From assembly GCF_022095675.1 (NCBI RefSeq), contig NZ_JAHYSG010000003.1:62001-126000 (forward strand): a stretch of 64,000 bases of DNA. The letters are read 5' to 3'. A program made the position numbers and the translations under genes. Below the pieces are notes generated by a model. It was not told the origin of the DNA and did no database searches. It was given only the letters and a program-made list of their open reading frames with translations. This DNA is from Dactylosporangium sp. AC04546. GTDB taxonomy: Bacteria > Actinomycetota > Actinomycetes > Mycobacteriales > Micromonosporaceae. Shown here one piece after another: positions 25,908 to 33,744 of the stretch; position 1 is the stretch's first letter, and every line of letters begins with the position of its first letter.

Positions 25908-27419
25908 ATGAACACGCACGAGCCGCCCACGTACGGCGGTTGGCGGCGAGCTCGCGCCGTGGGCCTGTTCGGTCTCGGCCTCGGCCAGACGATGACGGTG
26001 CTCGCGGCGACCACCGTTGCGCTCATCACCGCATCGGTGAGCGCCGCCAGGCTCCTCGTCGTCGGCCCGCTCTGCCTGGTCGTCATCGTCGGCAACCTCG
26101 CACAGTGGGACGGCGTCACGGTCGCGCAGGCGCTCGTGCAGCGTCTGCGCTGGACCGTCGGCAACGCGAGGGGCCGGACGACCTACCGGGGCGCCGTCCT
26201 GTCAGCGGAGCGGCACGCCTGGCAACTGCCGGGCGTGCTCGCCCCAACCGTGCTGCTGTCCGTCGACGACGGCCAGGGCGACGGCTACGGCGTGGTCTGG
26301 CACCGCCGGTTGCGCACCATGACCGTCACGCTCCACTGCGCCGCTCAGTCGACATGGCTCGCTGACCCCGACGCAGCCGCCGCCTGGGTGTACACCTGGG
26401 GCGGATGGCTTGCCGGCCTCGGCCGTGTCCCGACGGTCCGGTGGGTCGCGATCACGGTGGACACAGCGCCGGACTCCGGCACGCGGCTCGCCGACTACAT
26501 CGCGGCGCGCATCGCGCCCGACGGCCCGCCCGCCGCCGTGCAGATCCTGCAGCAGCTCGTGGCCGCCGCGCCGCAAGCCGCCGCCGACGTACACACCAAC
26601 GTGTCGATCACGTTCGAGCCAGCCTTGTCCCCAGCGCGACCGAGGACGGTGCAGAACTGGCTCGGCGAGGTCGACCGGGCCCTGCCAGGCCTGCAGGACG
26701 GGCTCACCGGGTGCGGGCTGACGGTGCTCGGACGCGCCAGCGCTGCCGAGATCGCCGGCATCGTACGGCGCTGCTTCGATCCAACCGCCCGGGCAGACGT
26801 CACACGGCTCCTGGCCGCCGACACCGCAGCGGCCGCCGAGCTGCTCGACTGGGGCAGCGCCGGCCCGGTCGCGGCGCAGGAGTACCCGGACCGCTACGAG
26901 CACGACGGCGCCACGAGCATCAGCTGGGCCTGGCAGGATGCGCCCCGTCAGCCAGTCACGCACCACGTCCTCGCCCGCCTGCTCGCGCCCGGCGACCACG
27001 CCAAACGGGTGACCCTGCTGTACCGGCCGCTCAGCACGGCACGGGCCGCTGCCGAGGTGGAGCAGCAGGTCAACGCCGCACAGTTCCGTGCCGCGTACCG
27101 GCGCGCCCGCAAACTCGACCCCACCGCCCGGGACGTCGCCGACCACGAGCAGGCCGTCCAAGCCGCCCGCGAGGAAGCGCTCGGCGCCGGGGTCGGCCAC
27201 GTCAGCCTCTGGGTCACCACCACCGTCCTCGACGAAGACGAACTCGGCCGGGCGGTCGCCGACATCGAAAGCCGCGCGGAGACCAGCAAGCTACGCCTCC
27301 GCCGGCTGTGGCGCTCGCAGGCCGCCGGCTTCGCCGCGACCCTACCGGTCGGCATCTGCCTGCCGGCACTGGCCAAGCATCTAGGAGATACGTCCAGATG
27401 GTCAACGAAGACAGACTAG
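25908..27419 (+). CDS. SCO6880-family conjugation protein
   Basis: 503 residues. The ATG at 25908 has AGGAG upstream. Two adjacent transmembrane helices near the N-terminus (MTVLAATTVALITASVSAAR, LLVVGPLCLVVIVGNLAQW) are followed by a large soluble domain (RLRWTVGNARGRTTYRGAV; GVVWHRRLRTMTVTLHCAAQ; a long helical middle; KRVTLLYRPL). This is the PrgI-plus-VirB4-N-terminus-like architecture of the SCO6880 family of actinobacterial elements. It appears to supply the N-terminal half that the next gene, a short VirB4 ATPase, lacks. The two genes overlap by 22 bases. Confidence 0.75.
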   Translation: MNTHEPPTYGGWRRARAVGLFGLGLGQTMTVLAATTVALITASVSAARLLVVGPLCLVVIVGNLAQWDGVTVAQALVQRLRWTVGNARGRTTYRGAVLSAERHAWQLPGVLAPTVLLSVDDGQGDGYGVVWHRRLRTMTVTLHCAAQSTWLADPDAAAAWVYTWGGWLAGLGRVPTVRWVAITVDTAPDSGTRLADYIAARIAPDGPPAAVQILQQLVAAAPQAAADVHTNVSITFEPALSPARPRTVQNWLGEVDRALPGLQDGLTGCGLTVLGRASAAEIAGIVRRCFDPTARADVTRLLAADTAAAAELLDWGSAGPVAAQEYPDRYEHDGATSISWAWQDAPRQPVTHHVLARLLAPGDHAKRVTLLYRPLSTARAAAEVEQQVNAAQFRAAYRRARKLDPTARDVADHEQAVQAAREEALGAGVGHVSLWVTTTVLDEDELGRAVADIESRAETSKLRLRRLWRSQAAGFAATLPVGICLPALAKHLGDTSRWSTKTD

Positions 27420-28840
27420 GGCCGGTGCCGCCGAACCGAGGGTGGCGACGGCCGGGTGCCGGTCGCGCCGTTCACGTCGCTGGCGGCGCCGAGTATCAGG
27501 CAACCACCGTTCAGGCCGCCGGCCTGTACCCGTTCACGGCCGGCAGCGGCGCACCCCTGCTCGGCGTCCCGATCGGCCGGCACCAGCTGTGGGGCGAGAC
27601 GGTACTGCTGGATCCGTTCGAATGGTTGTCCGCCGGGCTGATCACGAACACCGGCATCTTCGTGCTCGGCCAGCCTGGCGCCGGGAAGTCGGCGCTCGCG
27701 AAGCGGCTCGTCATGGGCATGGCCGCCACCGGTTCCCAGGTGCTGGTCCTCGGCGACACAAAGCCGGACTACACTCGCGTCGTCGAGCACCTCGGCGGTC
27801 GGGTGATCCGCGTCGGCCGTGGGCTCGACCGCATCAACCCCCTCGACGCAGGGCCGCTCGGCGCCGTACTGGCGCGGATGAGCGGGCCCGACGCCGAGCA
27901 GCTCCGGCTGGAGGTCCGCGGCCGCCGGCTGACGCTGCTGATCGCGCTGTGCACACTCGTCCGCGACGGCGGGCGGATCAGCAACGCCGAGGAGGTCGTG
28001 CTCGGCCGGGCGGTCGACCTGCTCGCCGACCGCCACGTCGGCGACCCGGTGATTCCCGACGTGCTCGCGGTGCTCGACCAGGGCCCCGACACCGTCCGCG
28101 CCGCCGCCCGGGCCGCCGGGGCCGCGGACTACCGCCGCCGCGTCGACGACCTGGTCGCCACGCTGCGGCTGCTGTGCGAGGGCACCCTCGCCGGCGTCTT
28201 CGACGCCGCGACCTCAACGCCCATCGACCTGTCGGCCAAGGCGGTCAGCATCGACATCTCCCGAGTGGTCACCGCCGGCGACAAGCTGGTGGCCGCGGCG
28301 ATGCTGTCCACCTGGAGCTACGGGTACGCGGTCATCGACGCCGCGGCCGCGCTCGCCGAGCAGGGGCTCGCGCCGCGCCGGCGACACCTGGCGGTGATGG
28401 ACGAGCTGTGGCGGGCTCTGCGCGGAGCGCCGGGACTGGTCGAGCCGGCCGACGCGCTCACCCGGTTGTCGCGCAACCTCGGCGTCGCGCAGATCATGCT
28501 CACCCACTCGCTCGACGACCTCGAGGCGCTCGGCAACGCCGAAGACCGCGCGAAGGGCCGCGGCATGGCCGAACGCTGCGCCGTCAAGGTCCTCGCCGCG
28601 CTCCCCGGCCGCGAGCTCGACCGGATCGGCCGCATCGTCCGGCTGTCCGGGCCAGAACGCGACATCGTCTCCTCCTGGGCCGCCCCGGACGCGCTCGTGC
28701 CCGGCGCGGCGCATCCCGGGCGCGGCAAGTACCTCCTCAAGACCGGCGAACGCGCCGGCATGCCGGTAGCGCTGTATCTCGTCGGGGACGAGTTCGCGCT
28801 GTATGACACCGACACGGCCGTCAAGGCAGGTGCGCGATGA
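27398..28840 (+). CDS. VirB4/TraC-like conjugation ATPase
   Basis: 480 residues from the ATG at 27398 (AGGAG upstream), inside the end of the preceding gene. Walker A GQPGAGKSAL (91-100), LILGD-type strand VLVLGDTKPDY, and Walker B HLAVMDELW (about 329-337) place it among the VirB4/TraC/HerA-like ATPases that energise type IV secretion. It lacks the usual 300-residue N-terminal domain of VirB4, which seems to be encoded by the upstream SCO6880-type gene: a split VirB4. The ATGA overlap with the next gene argues for tight operon coupling. Confidence 0.85.
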   Translation: MVNEDRLGPVPPNRGWRRPGAGRAVHVAGGAEYQATTVQAAGLYPFTAGSGAPLLGVPIGRHQLWGETVLLDPFEWLSAGLITNTGIFVLGQPGAGKSALAKRLVMGMAATGSQVLVLGDTKPDYTRVVEHLGGRVIRVGRGLDRINPLDAGPLGAVLARMSGPDAEQLRLEVRGRRLTLLIALCTLVRDGGRISNAEEVVLGRAVDLLADRHVGDPVIPDVLAVLDQGPDTVRAAARAAGAADYRRRVDDLVATLRLLCEGTLAGVFDAATSTPIDLSAKAVSIDISRVVTAGDKLVAAAMLSTWSYGYAVIDAAAALAEQGLAPRRRHLAVMDELWRALRGAPGLVEPADALTRLSRNLGVAQIMLTHSLDDLEALGNAEDRAKGRGMAERCAVKVLAALPGRELDRIGRIVRLSGPERDIVSSWAAPDALVPGAAHPGRGKYLLKTGERAGMPVALYLVGDEFALYDTDTAVKAGAR

Positions 28841-30675
28841 TCGGCGGCCAACGACCGATCTATCCCCGCGGCAGCGTCGGCGGCTACCCCGTAGCGCCAT
28901 GGCTGGTCCTCGGCGGCTGCGCCACTTCGGTGGTACTGACCTGGCTCGGCTGGCTCGCCGGCCGCCTCGCCGCCGTGCTGTCGGGCCGCCCCTGGCGCAC
29001 CGGCCCGCGCTACGGCTGGGACTTCGCCGCCGGGCTCCTCGACGGCGACTGGCAGCGGCTGTGGCCGGGCGTGCCGCTGTGGCTGATCGTGCTCGTTTAC
29101 GCCGTCGTGCTCGCGGCCGCTACCGCCCCTGGCTGCTGGGCCTGGGCGTGGTGGCAGGCGCACCGTCCGCTGGCGGGCGATCCGCTGCCGTCCCTCGCCC
29201 GCCCGCGCGACCTGGCGGACCTCATCGGTGACGCGGCAGTCCGGCGAGCGCAGCGGCTCCGGCCGAGCCTCGCCGCTCGCGCGGTCGCGCCGGCAGACGT
29301 CGGCATCGCCCTCGGACGGCTCGTCACCACTCGTCGCCGTCCCGGTCCAGTGCTGCGGTCCAGCTGGGAAGACGTGCTCCTGGCGATCATGGCGCCGCGC
29401 GCCGGCAAGACGACCGCGCTGGCCGTCCCGCCGATCCTCGACGCACCGGGACCTGTGCTGGCCACCTCCAACCGATCTGACGTCTGGGCGGCCACCGTAG
29501 GGGCACGGGCGCGCGTCGGCCGAGTATGGCTCTTCGACCCGCAGCGGGTAACGCGCCAGCCGCAGACCTTCTGGTGGGACCCGCTGTCCACGGCGACCAC
29601 CGTCGAAGCGGCCAGTCGGCTCGCCGACCACTTCATCCAGGAGATCCGCGGCGCCAACTCGTCCGACCCGTTCTGGCCGCTCGCCGCGGGAGACTTGCTC
29701 ACCTGCCTCTTCCTGGCCGCCGCCAACAGCGGCGGCACCCTCGCCGACGTGCAGGCCTGGCTGTCGGACGTCACCAGCCGCGAACCGGCCACGCTGCTAC
29801 GCGCGGCCGGGTTCCCCCAGGCAGCGAGATCCCTGGCCGGTCGGCAGGGCGGCGCCCCCGAGACCCGCGACGGTGTGTACGAGACCGCGCGCACCGCGGC
29901 GCGCTGCCTGTCCGACCCGGACATCATGGGCTGGGTCACGCCGCCGGCCGCCGGCCTCGACCAGCTCGACGTGACCACCCTCCCCGCGTCCCGCGACACG
30001 CTGTACCTGCTCAGCAAGGAAGGTGCCGGAGCGGCGGCACCGCTGGTTGCCGCGCTTACCGACGCGATGTTCCGCGCAGCGGTCGACCACGCCGAAGCGG
30101 CCGGAGGGCGCATCGACCCGCCCGTGCTCGCCGTCCTGGACGAAGCGGCGAACATCTGCAAGATCGCCGACCTACCCCAGCTGTACAGCCACCTCGGCGG
30201 CCGGGCGATCATCCCGATCACCATCATCCAGAACCTCGCCCAGGGCCAAGGCGTCTGGGGAACACGCGGAATGGCCGCGCTGTGGTCCGCCGCCACCATC
30301 AAACTCATCGGCGCCGGCCTCGACGACGCCCGCCACGCCGAGGACGTCTCCCGCCTCATCGGCGACCACGACGTCGCCGTGACGTCCGTCAACCGGGACA
30401 GCAACGGCCACGCCAGCTACTCCACCAGCGTGCAGCGCCGCCGCATCCTCGAACCGGGCGACCTGCGCGCACTGCCACGCGGCCGAGCGATCCTCCTCGC
30501 GACTGGTGCACGTGCGGCGATGATCGAGCTGCAGCCGTGGTACCTCGGGGAGCGCTCCGACGCAATCAGCGCCGACACCGCCGCCAACGTCGAGGCGATC
30601 ACCGCCCGGGCCCGCGCTCACCTGGCAGGCGCGGCCGGCTTCAGCGATCCTGATCTCGACGGCGGTGCACCGTGA
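28837..30675 (+). CDS. VirD4/TraG-like type IV coupling protein
   Basis: 612 residues. Two N-terminal transmembrane helices (WLVLGGCATSVVLTWLGWLA; LWLIVLVYAVVLAAATAPG) anchor it. Walker A is in MAPRAGKTTALAVPP (about residues 184-198). A TraM-recognition-type C-terminal domain contains Walker B PPVLAVLDEAANIC (about 427-440), then GRAIIPITIIQNLAQG and ATIKLIGAGLDD, both hallmarks of TraG/TraD/VirD4 proteins. It would bring the relaxase-DNA complex to the channel. The start is the ATG overlapping the previous stop (ATGA). Confidence 0.9.
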   Translation: MIGGQRPIYPRGSVGGYPVAPWLVLGGCATSVVLTWLGWLAGRLAAVLSGRPWRTGPRYGWDFAAGLLDGDWQRLWPGVPLWLIVLVYAVVLAAATAPGCWAWAWWQAHRPLAGDPLPSLARPRDLADLIGDAAVRRAQRLRPSLAARAVAPADVGIALGRLVTTRRRPGPVLRSSWEDVLLAIMAPRAGKTTALAVPPILDAPGPVLATSNRSDVWAATVGARARVGRVWLFDPQRVTRQPQTFWWDPLSTATTVEAASRLADHFIQEIRGANSSDPFWPLAAGDLLTCLFLAAANSGGTLADVQAWLSDVTSREPATLLRAAGFPQAARSLAGRQGGAPETRDGVYETARTAARCLSDPDIMGWVTPPAAGLDQLDVTTLPASRDTLYLLSKEGAGAAAPLVAALTDAMFRAAVDHAEAAGGRIDPPVLAVLDEAANICKIADLPQLYSHLGGRAIIPITIIQNLAQGQGVWGTRGMAALWSAATIKLIGAGLDDARHAEDVSRLIGDHDVAVTSVNRDSNGHASYSTSVQRRRILEPGDLRALPRGRAILLATGARAAMIELQPWYLGERSDAISADTAANVEAITARARAHLAGAAGFSDPDLDGGAP

Positions 30676-30842
30676 GCGGCCAACCGCATCGCTCCTGCGC
30701 CGACCAGCAGTGGGTCGAGGCGGAGTTCGCCGAACTCGCCGATCAGGTCGAGGCGCTGACCGACCTCGTCCACAGCCGCGCCGCCGCAGCACCCCACAGT
30801 CACGGTCCGACTCCGAAGCCAACCGGGAGCAACGATGACTGA
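30672..30842 (+). CDS. Small acidic/coiled-coil-like linker gene between coupling protein and primase
   Basis: 56 residues from the GTG at 30672 that overlaps the coupling-protein stop (GTGA), ending at 30842, eight bases inside the next gene. The middle (WVEAEFAELADQVEALTDLV) is a short amphipathic helix with a heptad-like pattern. The tail is rich in Pro, His and Ser. The overlaps at both ends make it very likely translated. Function unknown; perhaps an adaptor for the coupling protein. Confidence 0.6.
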   Translation: MSGQPHRSCADQQWVEAEFAELADQVEALTDLVHSRAAAAPHSHGPTPKPTGSNDD

Positions 30843-32826
30843 TCCTGAGCGGCTGTACGCCGCCAACGCCGCTGCCGCCCGCTTCTACGCCGAGCGACTG
30901 GCCCCCTCCCCCAAGGCTGCCGCCTACATGGAAAGCCACGGCATCAGTGAGGCCGCCGGACCGGGCGGGCTCTGGCAGCTGGGGTACGCGCCGGGCCGGT
31001 GGACGGAGCTCGCAACCCATCTGCGGGGCATCGGGTTCACGGCCGCGGAGGTGACGGCGGCCGGCCTCGGCTTCGTCCACGGCAAGAGCGGGCACCTGCT
31101 CGACCGGTTCCGAGACCGGATCATGTTCCCCATCACAGACCGGGAGAACCGGGTCATCGCCTTCACCGCCCGCGATCTGTCCGGCCGGGCCGAGGCTCGC
31201 TGGCTCAACAGCCCCGAGACCGCGATCTACCACAAGCGACTCGTGCTGTACGGGCTCGGGCAGCAGCTCGCACACCCACCAGGTGCGGACCCGGAGCCGG
31301 TAGTGTTCGTGGTCGAGGGCGCCGCCGACGTCGTGGCGATGCACCGCATGGCCGCAGCCCACGCGACGATCCCGGAGACGCATCCGGTGTATGTCGTCGC
31401 GCCGTGCGGCACGAGGCTGACCCGCGAGCAGCTCGACCTCCTCCAAGAGGCGCTGCCCACCGCACACCTGATCCTCGCGTTCGACGGCGACGACGCCGGC
31501 CGCCGCGCAGTCGACCGCGCCTACCCGATCGCGGCCAAGTGGCCGGGAAAGGTGTCCGGAGCCCGGCTACCCCGTGGCAAAGACCCAGCAGCCATGCTCG
31601 CCGACATGGCCCCACTCTGGGCGATGAGCGAAATCGTCGGCAGGGTACAGCCGCTCGCCCAGATCCAGTTGACGAACACCATCAAGCGGCTGTTCGCAGC
31701 CGGGCACATCACCAACCCGGCCGAATACGCCGGCGACCGCATCACGGCCTACCAGGCGATCGCCGAGCTGTTCATCGACGCCCCGCACGCCAGCCGGGAG
31801 ATGGCCGAGGCCGCCGCCGATCTGCTCGGCGTCCCGGCCACCGACGTCACCAGCGGCGTCGTCGAAGCGTGGGACGCGCGCAACGCAACCTCCAGCGGCA
31901 CCGACCCGCCTCCCGTCCTGCCCGAGCCGTCGTACCAACGGCCGCGACTCGACGAACGACGCGTCACAGCCTCCGCATCGGCGCGCAGCGCGGCTCAAGG
32001 CGGCGTTGAGACGACCGCCATCGCGACCAGGCACAACGACGCCACCGGCGTCACCGTCTGGGCCCTGGCCGACGGCCTCGGGCACCACGCGGAGTCGGCG
32101 GTCGCAGCATCGATGGCGGCGGATATCGCCGTCGCCGTCGCCGTGCACTCGGCGCCCGCCGCGGGACTGCACGCCGCTCGCGCCGCAATCAACTCCCACT
32201 ACGAAGGCGTGCACGAGAGCCAGACCGGCGACGCCTCACTCATCGTGGTCGCCGCATACCCGGCCCCAGAACGCCGGCACGGCGTCCGGTTCGAACTCGC
32301 TTGGGCCGGCGACTGTCGCACCTACACGATCAGCGGTGGACGGCTCGCCCAGGTCACGGTCGACCACACCATCGCGCGACAACGCCGTGATGCCGGCGAG
32401 CCCGCCAGACCGGGCGGCATCGCCAACCTGCTGCTGACCTCCAGCGTGCGCGCCGGGGACATCAGCGTCTGCCCGCTCGAACACGGACCGCTCCTCGTGT
32501 GCAACAGGTCCGTCCATCGCGCTGTCCCAGAGACCACACTTGCGCTGGAGCTCTCAGGCTTGATCGATGTGGCCACAACCGCCGACCGGCTCCTGACCGT
32601 CGCCGGTGGGCGTAACGCGGCGGTACTCCTCCTCCATGCCACCGCCGCACCGCCGGCGCTCACAACGGCAACCGGACCAGGCCGCCCGGCGATGCCCGTG
32701 GCGACAGGTCCCGCTGCCGCGCTTGCAAAGTCGTCGTTCGCGAACGCGACCACCCCACAGGCACACGCGGGTCCAACGCCCCACGGCCTGTCCGGAGCGC
32801 GCTCGCGACCACCTCGCCACCCGTAA
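30835..32826 (+). CDS. DnaG-type primase core fused to a PP2C-like phosphatase domain
   Basis: 663 residues from the ATG at 30835. There is no N-terminal zinc-binding domain. Residues 10-150 match the DnaG RNA-polymerase core (YMESHGISE, DRFRDRIMFPITDRENRVIA, RWLNSPETAIYHK, LYGL). The Toprim part has VFVVEGAADVVAMHR (about 158) and ILAFDGDDAGRRAVDRA (DGDDAG about 217-222). From about 390 the chain becomes PP2C-like: VWALADGLGHHAESAVAASM (DG motif), DASLIVVAAYP, FELAWAGDCRTYTISGGRLA, VDHTIARQR. A primase on a conjugative element would prime the incoming single strand. The fused phosphatase is unusual and may regulate or silence host signalling. The tail is disordered. Confidence 0.8.
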   Translation: MTDPERLYAANAAAARFYAERLAPSPKAAAYMESHGISEAAGPGGLWQLGYAPGRWTELATHLRGIGFTAAEVTAAGLGFVHGKSGHLLDRFRDRIMFPITDRENRVIAFTARDLSGRAEARWLNSPETAIYHKRLVLYGLGQQLAHPPGADPEPVVFVVEGAADVVAMHRMAAAHATIPETHPVYVVAPCGTRLTREQLDLLQEALPTAHLILAFDGDDAGRRAVDRAYPIAAKWPGKVSGARLPRGKDPAAMLADMAPLWAMSEIVGRVQPLAQIQLTNTIKRLFAAGHITNPAEYAGDRITAYQAIAELFIDAPHASREMAEAAADLLGVPATDVTSGVVEAWDARNATSSGTDPPPVLPEPSYQRPRLDERRVTASASARSAAQGGVETTAIATRHNDATGVTVWALADGLGHHAESAVAASMAADIAVAVAVHSAPAAGLHAARAAINSHYEGVHESQTGDASLIVVAAYPAPERRHGVRFELAWAGDCRTYTISGGRLAQVTVDHTIARQRRDAGEPARPGGIANLLLTSSVRAGDISVCPLEHGPLLVCNRSVHRAVPETTLALELSGLIDVATTADRLLTVAGGRNAAVLLLHATAAPPALTTATGPGRPAMPVATGPAAALAKSSFANATTPQAHAGPTPHGLSGARSRPPRHP

Positions 32827-33201
32827 GCTCGCCGAGGCCGCTCCGCCGGATCAAGACAGCGAGTAACTGCAGTACCGGATACCGAGTGGTCTTCGTCCGC
32901 CACAAATGATCGCAGTAATGAAGCGCTTAGGTCCCAGACGGGCTGGCGACGGCCTTGCCTGGTCAAGCGCGGGCTACCTCGCCAACCCGATGACGGGGGC
33001 GGCGCGGTTGGGCACGGTGGCTTCGTCGGTGAGAACGGAAACCCGTGTCCCTGACCTGCGAGTCGCCGGCGGCTTGACCGGAGCAACCGACCAACGTCCC
33101 GGAGGTCGCGGCTCACTCCAGGAGCCGGTGTCAACTCGCCGCGGGCTTCCGTGACTTGTTGGCGGGTCGGGGACGCGGATCTCGCCGGCACTGCCAAGTG
33201 T
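32827..33201. other. Intergenic, convergent gene ends
   Basis: 375 bases between the 3' ends of the primase gene (plus) and the DUF4240-like gene (minus). The open frames are short and of poor composition. I see no convincing terminator hairpin or RNA gene. Confidence 0.45.
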
Positions 33202-33714
33202 TCAGCTATGGCGAGCCGTCAAGCGTGGAAACCGTTGCTGTTGTACAGCTCGATCGTGAACGATCTCCGCGGATCCGGTTGGTGGGGTGCCGGGTTCGAT
33301 CGGAGGAGCACCGTCCTCCCAGATTTCGCGGCCGGTCGTGTCGCGGTACACCTCGGCGGCTACCGCCCCGAACACCTCTGCGGAGTCCCAGCCGAGCCGG
33401 TCGAGGATATCAACCAACGTGTCAGGATCGTCACGGAATGCGGCGAATGACTCGCGGCCAGTGGCGACGATCCATGTGCGAAAATCGGTGAACCCGTCAT
33501 CGCCGAGTCCTTCGTCGACAAGGTTCACCGCGGCGATGTGGTCCCAGGTGTACAGCTGGTGATTCGCAGCAACCAGCAGCCGGTGAAACTCGAGGACCTC
33601 GTCCGGGGTCAGCCCAGCCAGCAGAGCGCGCAGTACCTCGGCCTGCTCGTCGGTGTTGTCCGGGGAACCTTGCAAGGTGGTGTCGATCAGATTCCAGAAC
33701 TGCGCTTCGTTCAT
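33202..33714 (-). CDS. DUF4240-like protein, probable immunity protein for the RHS nuclease toxin
   Basis: 170 residues from the ATG at 33712-33714, 30 bases after the stop of the RHS toxin. The N-terminus MNEAQFWNLIDTTL and blocks YTWDHIAAVNLVDEGLGDDG, FTDFRTWIVATGRESF and WDSAEVFGAVAAEVYRDTTG fit the DUF4240 family of small acidic cytoplasmic proteins. Position directly behind a toxin gene in the same transcription unit and its acidic charge make an immunity role likely, since it would face a basic nuclease tip. The family has no proven biochemical activity that I can cite. Confidence 0.7.
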   Translation of the reverse strand: MNEAQFWNLIDTTLQGSPDNTDEQAEVLRALLAGLTPDEVLEFHRLLVAANHQLYTWDHIAAVNLVDEGLGDDGFTDFRTWIVATGRESFAAFRDDPDTLVDILDRLGWDSAEVFGAVAAEVYRDTTGREIWEDGAPPIEPGTPPTGSAEIVHDRAVQQQRFPRLTARHS

Positions 33715-33744
33715 CTCAGTCCAATTCCAGGGGTGACCGGCGGG

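Noticed and set aside
27442..30653. Several long Arg-rich frames inside the VirB4- and VirD4-like genes
   Set aside because: Out-of-frame shadows; Walker motifs and operon overlaps fix the real frames.
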